Made by a program: the position numbers and the translations under genes. From positions 1-27,160 of the forward strand of contig CANLFK010000007.1 of assembly GCA_947489925.1 (NCBI GenBank): DNA of 27,160 bases, in the 5' to 3' direction. This DNA comes from Candidatus Caenarcanales bacterium (GTDB taxonomy: Bacteria > Cyanobacteriota > Vampirovibrionia > Caenarcaniphilales > Caenarcanaceae). Each line of letters opens with the position of its first letter. The stretch's first letter is position 1. This document shows positions 8,544-16,477 of the stretch, in pieces. The notes under the pieces were generated by a model. The model was given only the letters and a program-made list of their open reading frames with translations. It had not been told where the DNA came from and searched no databases.

Positions 8544-9482
8544 ATGCAAGAAAACTATAAGTCTGGATTTATCGCTTTAGTCGGTAGACCAAATGTTGGT
8601 AAATCATCACTTTTAAATGAAATACTTGAACAAAAAATTGCAATTGTCAGTTCCAAAGTGCAAACTACTCGTAATAAAATTTTAGGAGTTTATAATTATT
8701 CCGCTTCGCAACAGCAGTTTGGTCAAATTGTATTTTTAGATTTACCAGGCTTGCATAAACCCGTTGATAAATTAGGCGAAAACTGTTTGCAAATTTCTTT
8801 TGATGGAGCAAAGGAAGCAGATATTATTATTTTTATCAGTGAAAGTAATTCCTCACCAGGAGCGGGCGATAATTGGATAATTGACTGGCTGAAAACAAAT
8901 TGTCCTGAAAAACCTTGCTTATTAGTTTTAAACAAAAAAGATTTAGCGAGAAATACCGGAAGATTAAAAGAAAATATTGAACTGTATAAATCAGCTTTTA
9001 ATGGTCTAAACAACTTAACCGCTAATCCGATTTTAATTTCGGTTGCAAAGAAAAATGGCTTAGATGAACTTTTAGACATAATTTATGAGCATTTACCATT
9101 TGGTCCGCAATATTTTCCAGACGATATTCCAACTAATCGTTCTTTAAGGTTTTTGGCAACCGAATTAATTAGAGAGCAAGTTTTAATTCATACAGCCGAA
9201 GAAGTGCCTCATTGCACAGCGGTTGAAATGATTGAATTTGATGAAAAAAGTCGCACTGATTTAATTACAATTAGAGCCTTTATTTTAGTTGAAACAGAAT
9301 CGCAGAAAGGAATTTTAATTGGAAAAAAAGGACAGAAAATACAAAAAATTGGCTCGGAAGCTCGAATTGAAATTGAAAAATTATTAAGTCAAAAAGTTTT
9401 TTTAGATCTGAAAGTAAAAGTATCAAAGAAATGGCGACAAAATGATAAAGAATTAAGCAAATTAGCTCATAACTCAGATTAA
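8544..9482 (+). CDS. era: GTPase Era
   Basis: A 312-residue Era, the essential GTPase that binds the 3' end of 16S rRNA during 30S maturation. G1 is GRPNVGKS (residues 14-21), the switch region has QTTRNKILGVY, G3 is DLPG (66-69, usually DTPG), followed by LHKP, and G4 is NKKD (130-133). The C-terminal KH domain has ILIGKKGQKIQKIGSEAR with the GxxG loop. Length and layout are normal. The Thr-to-Leu change in G3 is the only notable deviation. No Shine-Dalgarno before the ATG. Transcribed divergently from rpsL, followed by a 411-nt gap containing a repeat element. Confidence 0.96.
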   Translation: MQENYKSGFIALVGRPNVGKSSLLNEILEQKIAIVSSKVQTTRNKILGVYNYSASQQQFGQIVFLDLPGLHKPVDKLGENCLQISFDGAKEADIIIFISESNSSPGAGDNWIIDWLKTNCPEKPCLLVLNKKDLARNTGRLKENIELYKSAFNGLNNLTANPILISVAKKNGLDELLDIIYEHLPFGPQYFPDDIPTNRSLRFLATELIREQVLIHTAEEVPHCTAVEMIEFDEKSRTDLITIRAFILVETESQKGILIGKKGQKIQKIGSEARIEIEKLLSQKVFLDLKVKVSKKWRQNDKELSKLAHNSD

Positions 9483-9893
9483 AGAATAAATTAAACTTAC
9501 TTTCATTAATTTCACTTAATTTTACCAAATAAATAAACTACCTCAAAAAGCATTTCTGAATCGCAGATTAGCACAGATAACACTGATTTCACAGATATTT
9601 TATTTATAGTTTTTCCGCTCTCTGAAGCAGGATTTACAGGATTAAAGGATATACTGGATTCAGGCTTGAAAAGTTTTAATCAAAGCTAAAAAAATAAAGT
9701 CTAAAATATCTGTGTCATCTTTTCATCTGTGTCCATCTGTGATTCAGAAGTGTTTTTATCTGTCGAAGTCATATTAAATCTAGCACCAAGAGATCTATGA
9801 AATAATGAAAGTGAAAATCTTTATAAGCTTAAAATTAATAATAAGAATATTTAGCTTAGACTCTGATCAAGACACAACTTAAAAATAAATCGT
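9483..9893. other. 411-nt intergenic region holding a palindromic repeat element
   Basis: Non-coding gap between era and plsY. The central ~210 nt are an inverted-repeat element (separate entry). The remaining flanks are AT-rich, with no RNA gene or clear promoter seen. Confidence 0.7.
9546..9757. repeat. Imperfect inverted-repeat element (CTGAATCRCAGATT family)
   Basis: The left arm (about 9550-9602) begins TTTCTGAATCGCAGATTAGC and ends TTCACAGATATTTTA. The right arm (about 9702-9753) read on the opposite strand begins CTTCTGAATCACAGATGGAC and ends GACACAGATATTTTA. The arms are about 50 nt each and roughly 80% alike, so the transcript could fold into a long hairpin. Both arms contain a short tandem CACAGAT-like unit. 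The interior (about 9622-9663) has another repeat, built on GGATT (CAGGATTTACAGGATTAAAG). A single arm of the same family lies at 16921-16970. The dispersed occurrence and palindromic layout suggest a small non-coding mobile repeat. Confidence 0.75.
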
Positions 9894-10670
9894 ATGAATA
9901 TTAATATAGAACTTTTTCTTCTTTGTTTAACCGCCTTGATAATAGGTTATTTAATTGGTTCAATTCCTTTTGGTTATATTGTCGGAAAGTTTCATGGAAT
10001 TGATATAACTAAAGAAGGCAGCGGAAGTACTGGCACGACAAATGCTTTAAGATTACTTGGTAAAAAAGCGGCAATTTTGGTTTTGCTTGGCGACTTTCTC
10101 AAAGGTTTTATTGCCCCTTATGTAGCTGTTTATATTTGCCAAGCTATATTAAGCTTAATTATGGTAATGGGTATGTCTGGTTATAGCTTAAAGAGAGCTT
10201 TCTTTTTTGCTTTAATTGATTCTTATAGACTGCTTCGCTTTCATGATGGAATGAACGAATATACTTCCATTAGCTTCTTTGTAGTAGGCTCATTAGGAGC
10301 TTTAATTGGGCATGTAAAATCTTGCTGGATTGGTTTTAAAGGCGGTAAAGCGGTGGCGACGGGTGTTGGTACTTTATTTGCACTTGATTGGCGAGTTGGT
10401 TTAATAACAGCTATTATTTGGGCTTTGACGGTTTATATTAGTAAATATTCGTCTTTAGGTGCTTTAATTGCAGTTCCGCTTAGTCCAATTTTTATGTTTT
10501 TATTTAAGGCTGGCAGTGAAGGACAGTGGATTTATGTCGGTTATTGCATTTTAGGAGCGGCTTATATTATTTATAAACATCAGGCTAATATTCAAAGATT
10601 AATTAGTGGAACAGAGCCGAAAGTCGGTCAGAAAAAAGCTGAAAAAGAAATTGAAGTAGAAAAGACTTAA
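9894..10670 (+). CDS. plsY: Glycerol-3-phosphate acyltransferase PlsY
   Basis: Membrane acyltransferase that transfers an acyl group from acyl-phosphate to glycerol-3-phosphate, the first step of phospholipid synthesis. Motifs are GSIPFGYIVGK (about 22-32), GSGSTGTTNALRLLGKKAA with the following DFLKG, GHVKSCWIGFKGGKAVATGVG, KYSSLGAL, and the tail KHQANIQRLISGTEPKVG. GSGSTGTTN replaces the common GSGNxGATN, resembling the cyanobacterial GSTG form. At 258 residues it is longer than the usual ~200: about 45 extra residues (roughly 92-136) lie between the second and third conserved regions, including a hydrophobic stretch and a charged segment. Part of its 3' end appears to be copied just downstream (10704-10727). 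Confidence 0.94.
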   Translation: MNINIELFLLCLTALIIGYLIGSIPFGYIVGKFHGIDITKEGSGSTGTTNALRLLGKKAAILVLLGDFLKGFIAPYVAVYICQAILSLIMVMGMSGYSLKRAFFFALIDSYRLLRFHDGMNEYTSISFFVVGSLGALIGHVKSCWIGFKGGKAVATGVGTLFALDWRVGLITAIIWALTVYISKYSSLGALIAVPLSPIFMFLFKAGSEGQWIYVGYCILGAAYIIYKHQANIQRLISGTEPKVGQKKAEKEIEVEKT

Positions 10671-10703
10671 TTATAAAAAACACTAACTCGTTTAAATATT
10701 TGT

Positions 10704-10727
10704 TAATATTCAAAAAGATTAATTAGT
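10704..10727 (+). repeat. Degenerate copy of part of the plsY 3' end
   Basis: The stretch TAATATTCAAAAAGATTAATTAGT in two parts: 11 nt matching plsY at 10586, a 2-nt insertion in the A run, then GATTAATTAGT matching again to 10607. In plsY it encodes NIQRLIS; here the insertion breaks the frame. AT-rich sequence makes chance a real possibility. Confidence 0.35.
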
Positions 10728-10739
10728 CCTGAAAACAAT

Positions 10740-11279
10740 ATGCCAGAGCAAAAAAATGTTTTTACTGAAGTCTTGGAAGGGGCTTTAAATATAGCTAAAG
10801 GCTTAGGAACGGTTGCCCTTCAATCCACCAGAGATCCAGTTAGCACTTCTTACCCTGATGAAATGCCAGAGTTATATGCTGCTTCCCGCCACAGATTAGC
10901 TTTGAATGTCAATCCAAGCACGGGAGAACATTTGTGTATAGCTTGCAAGCAATGTGAAAGAGTTTGCCCAGACCAATGTATTACTGTTATTCCAGACCCA
11001 ACCGCCAAAGGCAAAGTTAAAGAGTTTTATATTGACCAAGGACTTTGTATGTTTTGTGGCTTATGCACCGAAGTTTGCCCAACGGATTGTATTATTAATA
11101 CAGTTGATTTTGAAATGAGTGATTACACCAGAGAAGATTTGGTTTTTGATATTAAAAAATTAACTTTATCCAAAAATCAGTCTGAGTTTTATTTCAAATT
11201 TAAAAATTTACCAGCCCCAAAAGTTAAACCAGCCCCGAACACTAATAGCACTACTGTAGAACAAACTCCTGCGTCTTAA
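10740..11279 (+). CDS. nuoI: NADH dehydrogenase subunit I-like 2[4Fe-4S] ferredoxin
   Basis: A 179-residue protein carrying two [4Fe-4S] clusters. Cluster motifs are C66-x2-C69-x2-C72-x3-C76-P and C103-x2-C106-x2-C109-x3-C113-P. Around them are family landmarks: the upstream YPDEMPELYAASRHR segment, and the EMSDYTREDLVFDIKKL segment that follows. This is the NuoI/NdhI layout, the subunit passing electrons along complex I toward quinone. No other complex I genes are in the window, so it could serve a scattered complex I or a related ferredoxin-dependent enzyme. The C-terminal 30 residues are Pro/Thr/Ala-rich. A lipoprotein gene starts 4 nt after its stop. Confidence 0.88.
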   Translation: MPEQKNVFTEVLEGALNIAKGLGTVALQSTRDPVSTSYPDEMPELYAASRHRLALNVNPSTGEHLCIACKQCERVCPDQCITVIPDPTAKGKVKEFYIDQGLCMFCGLCTEVCPTDCIINTVDFEMSDYTREDLVFDIKKLTLSKNQSEFYFKFKNLPAPKVKPAPNTNSTTVEQTPAS

Positions 11280-11283
11280 ATTT

Positions 11284-11793
11284 ATGAAGATTTTTAAAAA
11301 CTATTGTGTTTGTGCATTAATTTTAATATTAAGTTTTTGCTTAAGCTCATGCAACAAAGACCAATCACAAAAAAACAAGTCTGATTCTAGCTCAAATAAT
11401 ATTTCGGGTAATAATGGTGATTTATTAAATTTGCCTTTGAGTAAAGACGGACATTTTTCAAACGATCAAAATAATTTAACTGAATTAAATAAATATATTC
11501 AAATACCAAACTGGATTAGTCTTAATAAAGATGCACGGGTTATGAAAATTGAAACTCCGCAAAGTTTAACGCTCTCAGCTTTATTAATCTCAGAAAAGTC
11601 TAAACCCGAAACACAAGAATATTGGCTTAATTATTTAAAGTCAAAAGGTTATGAAGAAGTGAAAGCTGAAACCGAAGAGGATAATTCAATTTCAATTAGT
11701 GGAAAAAACAAGCAAGAAAATTTATCGGTTTTTTTGGATAAAGGACGAGATAAATTAATGGTTAATATTGTTTATATCAAAGCGATGATTTAA
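11284..11793 (+). CDS. Putative lipoprotein, 169 aa
   Basis: A secreted lipoprotein by sequence: basic MKIFKN start, hydrophobic core (residues 8-20) and a lipobox L20-S21-S22-C23, followed by a Lys/Ser/Asn-rich linker. The mature domain (about 60-169) contains a WISLNKDARVMKIETP segment and an EYWLNYLKSKGYEEV helix, resembling small periplasmic proteins that track changes in an adjacent domain, but I cannot name a family. It starts 4 nt after nuoI and is followed 2 nt later by the glycosyltransferase, so the three are probably one operon. None has a Shine-Dalgarno, suggesting translational coupling. Confidence 0.8.
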   Translation: MKIFKNYCVCALILILSFCLSSCNKDQSQKNKSDSSSNNISGNNGDLLNLPLSKDGHFSNDQNNLTELNKYIQIPNWISLNKDARVMKIETPQSLTLSALLISEKSKPETQEYWLNYLKSKGYEEVKAETEEDNSISISGKNKQENLSVFLDKGRDKLMVNIVYIKAMI

Positions 11794-11795
11794 TA

Positions 11796-12509
11796 ATGAA
11801 AAAGCTTATTTCAATTATAATTCCAGCTTACAATGAAGAAGAAAGATTATTAATTACTTTAAGAAAAATATTTGATTTTATCGATGCACAGCAAAACGAA
11901 TTCGACGCAGAAGTAATTGTCGTAAATGATGGCAGCACTGACCGCACTAAGCAATTTGTTTTAGAAGAATTTGCAGATAAATTAAATTTTATTACATTAC
12001 CGCAAAATATGGGAAAAGGTGCGGCGGTGAGAGAGGGTATTTTAAATAGTAAAGGTGATTTGATTTTATTTACAGATGCTGATGGTTCTACTCCAATTGT
12101 GGAATTAATTAAATTAAAGACTAAAATAGAAGAGGGTTTTGATTTAGTGATTGGAAGCCGAAAAGATCCTGATTTAGTTGATAAAAAACAACCTTTTCAC
12201 CGTATTATAATTGGTAGACTTTTTAATATAATTGCTAATAATTTAATGGGCATAGAATTAGATGACACTCAATGCGGTTTTAAATTAATTAAGGGTGAAA
12301 TTGGTCGTAAGTTATTTGCTAAGATGAAGATTGATGGCTTTTCCTTTGATGTAGAACTTTTATACTTAGCTGTCAAACACAAATTAAAAATAAAAGAAGA
12401 GCCAGTTATTTGGGTGAATGATGAGCGAAGCAAAGTTAATATTTTTTTCGATCCAATTAAAATGTTTTTTGACTTAATTAAAATTCGTTTTATTCATTTT
12501 ACGGCTTAA
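11796..12509 (+). CDS. Family 2 glycosyltransferase (dolichyl-phosphate glucosyltransferase-like)
   Basis: A 237-residue GT-A fold enzyme that transfers a sugar from a nucleotide-sugar, probably to a polyprenyl phosphate. Motifs are IIIPAYNEEERL (7-18), VVNDGSTDRT (42-51), NMGKGAAVREG (71-81), the metal-binding DAD in LFTDADGSTP (94-96), a GSRKDP segment, the DTQCGFKL acceptor-side motif and a FDVELLYLA segment. This set is typical of the DPM1/ALG5-like subgroup. There are no C-terminal membrane helices, so it is a soluble or peripherally bound enzyme. Its 3' end overlaps the convergent methyltransferase gene by 4 nt. Confidence 0.9.
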   Translation: MKKLISIIIPAYNEEERLLITLRKIFDFIDAQQNEFDAEVIVVNDGSTDRTKQFVLEEFADKLNFITLPQNMGKGAAVREGILNSKGDLILFTDADGSTPIVELIKLKTKIEEGFDLVIGSRKDPDLVDKKQPFHRIIIGRLFNIIANNLMGIELDDTQCGFKLIKGEIGRKLFAKMKIDGFSFDVELLYLAVKHKLKIKEEPVIWVNDERSKVNIFFDPIKMFFDLIKIRFIHFTA

Positions 12510-13243
12510 GCTTTGACAGCCACTCCTATATAAGAAAGTAATAAGCTTTTTGTTAGTTCAAATTTCAAAGTTTCTGGCACAATACCACTAAACAATTTAG
12601 CCAAAGGAATACTAGAGAAAACTGGTTTAATACCGACCATTTCAACTACTTTCATCTTTGCGTCTAAGCAATATTGTTTCAATTCGCTGGGTTTAATGAA
12701 TAAATGCAAAACATGCAAATTTTTAGGTGTTTTTTTTATCAACCATTCCACCATCTTTATAATTACAAAATAAGCTAATAAATTACGATTAAAAGTATGA
12801 AAAATAAATAAACCTTTTGGCTTTAATACTCTTGATAATTCCAAAATAATTTCGGCTGGTTTGTCTACATGCTCCAAAAAATCCATAGCGGTAATAATAT
12901 CAAAGCTTTGGTCTTCAAAAGGCAATTCACAAGCATTAGCTACTTGATAATTAACAGTATTTGTTTCATCATGTGCTTTAGCCACTTTTAAGCTTTCAGC
13001 TGATAAATCAATACCCGTAACTTGTAAACTTTGTTTAGCTAAAGCATTACTCAAAAAACCTCCACCACAGCCAATATCCAGTACTTTAGTATCTGTATTT
13101 AAATAATTGAATTCTTTTATTTTAGCAATAATCCAAGGAGTTTTAACTTTAGATTCAGCTCTCAACAATGCAATTGGGTCATCATTAGCTGTATACCAAC
13201 GATCGCCATAATCATTATAAATATCATTATTTACTTTTTGCAT
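12506..13243 (-). CDS. UbiG-like SAM-dependent methyltransferase
   Basis: A 245-residue class I methyltransferase. The SAM-binding motif I is VLDIGCGGGFL (54-64), with acidic motif II in TGIDLSAES (77-85) and a post-motif in FDIITAMDFLEHV. The later stretch FNRNLLAYFVI...HLFIKPSEL resembles the UbiG subgroup, O-methyltransferases of ubiquinone synthesis, where an NR..KS and FIKPSEL pattern is typical. Whether this organism makes ubiquinone is unknown, so the substrate is left open. It follows the GH57 gene with a 13-nt start/stop overlap, so the two are likely co-transcribed. Confidence 0.82.
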   Translation of the reverse strand: MQKVNNDIYNDYGDRWYTANDDPIALLRAESKVKTPWIIAKIKEFNYLNTDTKVLDIGCGGGFLSNALAKQSLQVTGIDLSAESLKVAKAHDETNTVNYQVANACELPFEDQSFDIITAMDFLEHVDKPAEIILELSRVLKPKGLFIFHTFNRNLLAYFVIIKMVEWLIKKTPKNLHVLHLFIKPSELKQYCLDAKMKVVEMVGIKPVFSSIPLAKLFSGIVPETLKFELTKSLLLSYIGVAVKA

Positions 13244-14571
13244 ACAACCGAGGATAAGTTTTTCTGCAATTTATTATTATTATCATCTTTTTTTAAATCT
13301 TTAATGACATTAATTATATTTTCTAATTGAGAAGTGATTTTTTCGGGCTGATATGTATTTTCTTCAATATGATTTGGCTTCTCTAATAATAAAGCTTGAT
13401 CAATACGATAAGTAAGGTCAGCAATAATATTCATACAATTTATATAAGCATCATAGGGAGTCTCGTAAGGGCTAAAATATTTATGTACTTCTCCGTCATT
13501 ATAATCTTTTGTGGATATATAATAAAAATGATCTGAAGTAGTTAATCTTTGCCAAATATCGATTAAATCTTTGTTTTGAGTACTTTTGACTTTTGCTTCT
13601 AATTCATATACTTTTTCAAAAATTTCTTTTTGCATATTATTAGACTGCCAAGCCGATAAATCACGGTTTTCATCAGCCCAAGAGCTAAATTCAGGGCAAT
13701 TATAAGTTCCAACTGGCTTAAACTCTTCAATTGCTTCACTGGGCTTAACAAATTTATGCTTATTTTTTAAAATTTCAGCTGGCAAATAACGCATAAATTC
13801 AAAAATACCAGTTTGATCTGCCTGATGCTCGCCAAAAGTTTCAAAGTCCATAAATAAATTTAAACATTGTGAATCGTCTTGGAACGAATTAATCCAATTA
13901 GTAAATTTATCAGTTGTTAAAGGCCACTCGCTCCAAGTCTGATCAGAAAAGCGAAAAGCTATATCATCAGATAATTTATAATTTCGTAATAAAACTTTAA
14001 AAGCTGTATTATTAGCGGCTTGATAAACATAATTTGGGGAAAGCCAATTTAAAAACTTTTCATGTCCTTCCGCTAATATTCCTTTGTAGCCCAAATTAGC
14101 AATTTCTTGACCAATTGAATTATTATAAATTAGCTCTGTGTTCCGAAAGACTTGGGGTTTAATTTTAAAGATTTCAAATATTTTTTCTTCATGTTTTTTA
14201 ATTTGAGCTTTCCATTCTTCAGGACTATAAAGAAAAGACAAAGAATGATAATAAGTTTCAGCTAAAATCTCAACACAATTTGTTTCAACTAATTCCTGAA
14301 AAGCAGTTATTAAAGATGGTACAAAAATTTGGGCTTGTTCTAAAAAAACACCAGATAAACTAAAAGCACATTTAAATTCACCATTAGTTTCTTGAATGAT
14401 TTTTTTTAATAATTTAATCATCGGAAAATAACATTTATTTGCAATCCGATTCATTATTAATTCGTTTTGGACATTATTCAAATAAAAAGGAGATTTTTCA
14501 ATTTCAAAATAACGATAATCTCTGAGTCTGTCGGGTTGATGTACCTGAAAATAAAAGCAAATCGCTGTCAT
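13231..14571 (-). CDS. Glycoside hydrolase family 57 (alpha-amylase/glucanotransferase type)
   Basis: A 446-residue GH57 enzyme acting on alpha-glucans such as glycogen. Conserved region 1 is the N-terminal FQVHQPDRLRDY (HQP motif, 11-13). The nucleophile Glu is in FRNTELIYN (E146), and the acid/base Asp is in MDFETFGEHQ (D242). The GILAEGHEKFL stretch between them and the later SSWADENRDLSAW stretch also fit the family. Length fits single-domain GH57 alpha-amylases. No signal peptide, so a cytoplasmic role in glycogen or maltodextrin turnover is likely. It overlaps the downstream UbiG-like gene and is divergent from the desaturase. No Shine-Dalgarno. Confidence 0.92.
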   Translation of the reverse strand: MTAICFYFQVHQPDRLRDYRYFEIEKSPFYLNNVQNELIMNRIANKCYFPMIKLLKKIIQETNGEFKCAFSLSGVFLEQAQIFVPSLITAFQELVETNCVEILAETYYHSLSFLYSPEEWKAQIKKHEEKIFEIFKIKPQVFRNTELIYNNSIGQEIANLGYKGILAEGHEKFLNWLSPNYVYQAANNTAFKVLLRNYKLSDDIAFRFSDQTWSEWPLTTDKFTNWINSFQDDSQCLNLFMDFETFGEHQADQTGIFEFMRYLPAEILKNKHKFVKPSEAIEEFKPVGTYNCPEFSSWADENRDLSAWQSNNMQKEIFEKVYELEAKVKSTQNKDLIDIWQRLTTSDHFYYISTKDYNDGEVHKYFSPYETPYDAYINCMNIIADLTYRIDQALLLEKPNHIEENTYQPEKITSQLENIINVIKDLKKDDNNNKLQKNLSSVVCKK

Positions 14572-14703
14572 TTAAATTTAATTTATTTTTAACGCTTTTA
14601 TAAATCAATTACCCAAATTTTCACTTACTTCCCTGTAAAATTTAAAATAAAGTAATTATTTAAGTATTATTTATCTATACAATCATTTTAGCAAAAAAGT
14701 ACA

Positions 14704-14709
14704 TATAAT
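14704..14709 (+). promoter_or_regulatory. Possible -10 box for the desaturase gene
   Basis: A perfect TATAAT 32 nt upstream of the ATG in the 170-nt divergent intergenic region. No good -35 hexamer lies 16-18 nt upstream, so this is weak evidence in AT-rich sequence. Confidence 0.3.
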
Positions 14710-14741
14710 AATCTTATTTTAAATTTTACAAACTAAAAAAA

Positions 14742-16151
14742 ATGTTACAAAGCAAAAAAAAAGTAATTGTTGTTGGTGGCGGATTTGCGGGTCTGACAGC
14801 TGGACATAAACTAATCAAAGAAAATTTTGATCTTGAAATAATTGAAAAAAGATCTGTTTTGGGGGGTAAATGGTCTGCTTGGCAAGATGAAGATCAAGAT
14901 TGGATTGAAACTGGCTTACATGTGTTTTTTGGTGCTTATCAAGAAATTTTTGACTTAATGAGAGAGCTAAATATTTATGAATCTATTGAGTGGAAAGAAC
15001 ATATTTTAACTTACACGCTGGCAGATGGTGAACGGTTTGACTTTAAAACTATTAAATTGCCAAGTCCTTTTCATTTATTACCAGCGGTTTTTCAAAATCA
15101 TTATTTTTCTTTGCTTGAAAAGTTCTCTTTGGCTAAAGCCCTTTTTCCAATTTTATTTGGTAGCCCAAAATACTTAGCCGAACAAGACCAAATTACTTAT
15201 CAGACTTGGCATCAAAAGCTGGGTATTGCTGATAAAATGCTAAAAAAAATGTTTTTGCCCATGACTTTAGCTCTTAAGTTTTTGCCACCCGAAAAGATTT
15301 CCGCCAAAATTGTTTTAGATGTTAGCGGTACATTTTTAAAAAGAAATGATGCGAGTAAAATTGGCTTTTTGAAAGGTTCACCCGAAATTCATTTAACTAA
15401 ACCAATTGCTGATTCAATCAGACAAAAAGGCGGACAAATTACTAATAATTTAAAACTAATAAATATAAATTTAAAAGAAAATGATTTAAACTCAATTGAA
15501 AGTCTTAGTTTTCAGGCTGATAATGGCGAAATTATTAAAAAATCAGCTGATTATTATTTATTCGCTTTGCCAATTCACAACTTAAAAAAATTAATACCTC
15601 AAGCTTGGGAAAACAATTTTGACTACTTTAAAGGTCTTAAACAAATTGAAAGTGTGCCAGTTATAACTTTGCATTTGTGGCTTGACAGGCAAGTTTCAGG
15701 CTATGACAATATTTTATTTTCGCCAGATGGTTTAATTCCAGTTTATGCAGATTTAGGAAATACTAGTTCTGATTATAAAAAACAAAGTGCAGGAAAATCT
15801 CGCTTTCAGTTTGTGATTGCACCCGCTTTTGAGCTTATTGATAAGTCAGATGAATTTATAATTGAAAAAGTTTGGCAAGATTTAAAAAGTATATTTCCAG
15901 ATACTGCTCCACAAGCCAAAATACTAAAAGCAAAAGTTGTTAAAGTTCCGCAGTCGGTTTATTGGCCAAATATTAATACTGATAAACTTAGGGTTTTACA
16001 AAAATCTCCGATTGATAATTTGGCTTTGGCTGGCGGATATACTAAACAGCGTTTTTATGACAGCATGGAAGGAGCAGTTCGCAGTGGTAATAGAGCCGCT
16101 GATGTTATTATTTGTGCGGAAAATAAACAAAATTGGCAAGCGACAGATTAA
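14742..16151 (+). CDS. Phytoene desaturase-like FAD oxidoreductase (CrtP/PDS type)
   Basis: A 469-residue FAD-dependent desaturase. The Rossmann motif VVGGGFAGLTAGHKL (10-24) is followed by EIIEKRSVLGGKWSAW and DEDQDWIETGLHVFFGAY, nearly the wording of cyanobacterial and plant 15-cis-phytoene desaturase (CrtP/PDS) rather than bacterial CrtI. Near the C-terminus, KVPQSVYWPN, LALAGGYTKQRF and SMEGAVRSGNRAADV form the conserved FAD/substrate end. It could desaturate phytoene or zeta-carotene or a related isoprenoid such as squalene; no other carotenoid gene is in the window. The last 29 codons, from the Ser of SMEGAV to the stop, recur at 17021-17110 and in part at 22993-23061, marking this gene's 3' end as an apparent insertion target. 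No Shine-Dalgarno. Confidence 0.85.
   Translation: MLQSKKKVIVVGGGFAGLTAGHKLIKENFDLEIIEKRSVLGGKWSAWQDEDQDWIETGLHVFFGAYQEIFDLMRELNIYESIEWKEHILTYTLADGERFDFKTIKLPSPFHLLPAVFQNHYFSLLEKFSLAKALFPILFGSPKYLAEQDQITYQTWHQKLGIADKMLKKMFLPMTLALKFLPPEKISAKIVLDVSGTFLKRNDASKIGFLKGSPEIHLTKPIADSIRQKGGQITNNLKLININLKENDLNSIESLSFQADNGEIIKKSADYYLFALPIHNLKKLIPQAWENNFDYFKGLKQIESVPVITLHLWLDRQVSGYDNILFSPDGLIPVYADLGNTSSDYKKQSAGKSRFQFVIAPAFELIDKSDEFIIEKVWQDLKSIFPDTAPQAKILKAKVVKVPQSVYWPNINTDKLRVLQKSPIDNLALAGGYTKQRFYDSMEGAVRSGNRAADVIICAENKQNWQATD
16062..16140 (+). repeat. Desaturase 3'-end repeat, copy A (in the intact gene)
   Basis: Starts exactly at the Ser codon of SMEGAV and runs to TTGGCAAG, 11 nt before the end of the stop codon. 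It matches copy B at 17021-17099 in 77 of 79 positions (C/T near the start and G/T in TTGTGCGG/TTGTTCGG). Its last 69 nt including the stop (16083-16151) match copy C in 55 of 69 positions. Confidence 0.95.
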
Positions 16152-16199
16152 CTTTTTAACGGTTTTAGAGAGTTGAGATTTCTTTCTCAGAGATAAAGT

Positions 16200-16406
16200 T
16201 TATTTACTTAGCCTCCTTGAAATTATAAAAAACAAACTGTCTGGTACAAACTTTTCAGAAAAACCCACAATAAAAGCCCAAACTAAAATAGAAAACTCAT
16301 TATTTTGATTAGTTGTATCTCTTCTGATTTTTTTAGTAAGTTGTTTAAGTAAATAATTCAATACCAAAATCAGGTACTCCCCTAAAATAAAAAACACCAC
16401 ACACAA
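16200..16406 (-). pseudogene. Probable remnant of a membrane protein gene
   Basis: A 68-residue frame beginning at a TTG directly after an in-frame stop. Its C-terminal part reads VWAFIVGFSEKFVPDSL, a GFSE-FVPD pattern I associate (from memory, moderately) with the C-termini of some cyanobacterial membrane proteins. The N-terminal half is hydrophobic. In another frame just upstream (about 16358-16490) a clear transmembrane stretch (IAKYTLYFLLLISILCLIVC) is readable with no start codon. Together these look like a frameshifted gene, but a small real protein cannot be excluded. Confidence 0.35.
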
Positions 16407-16477
16407 TTAAGCATAAAATACTAATTAATAATAAAAAATAAAGAGTATATTTTGCAATTTCATTTCTAATATGTATT

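Noticed and set aside
8723..9079. 118-codon open frame on the minus strand inside era
   Set aside because: It lies antisense to a clearly conserved GTPase and has no family motifs; a shadow frame.
16174..16189. Small hairpin TGAGA-TTTCTT-TCTCA after the desaturase stop as a terminator
   Set aside because: Five-base stem low in GC and no T run after it; not a convincing intrinsic terminator.
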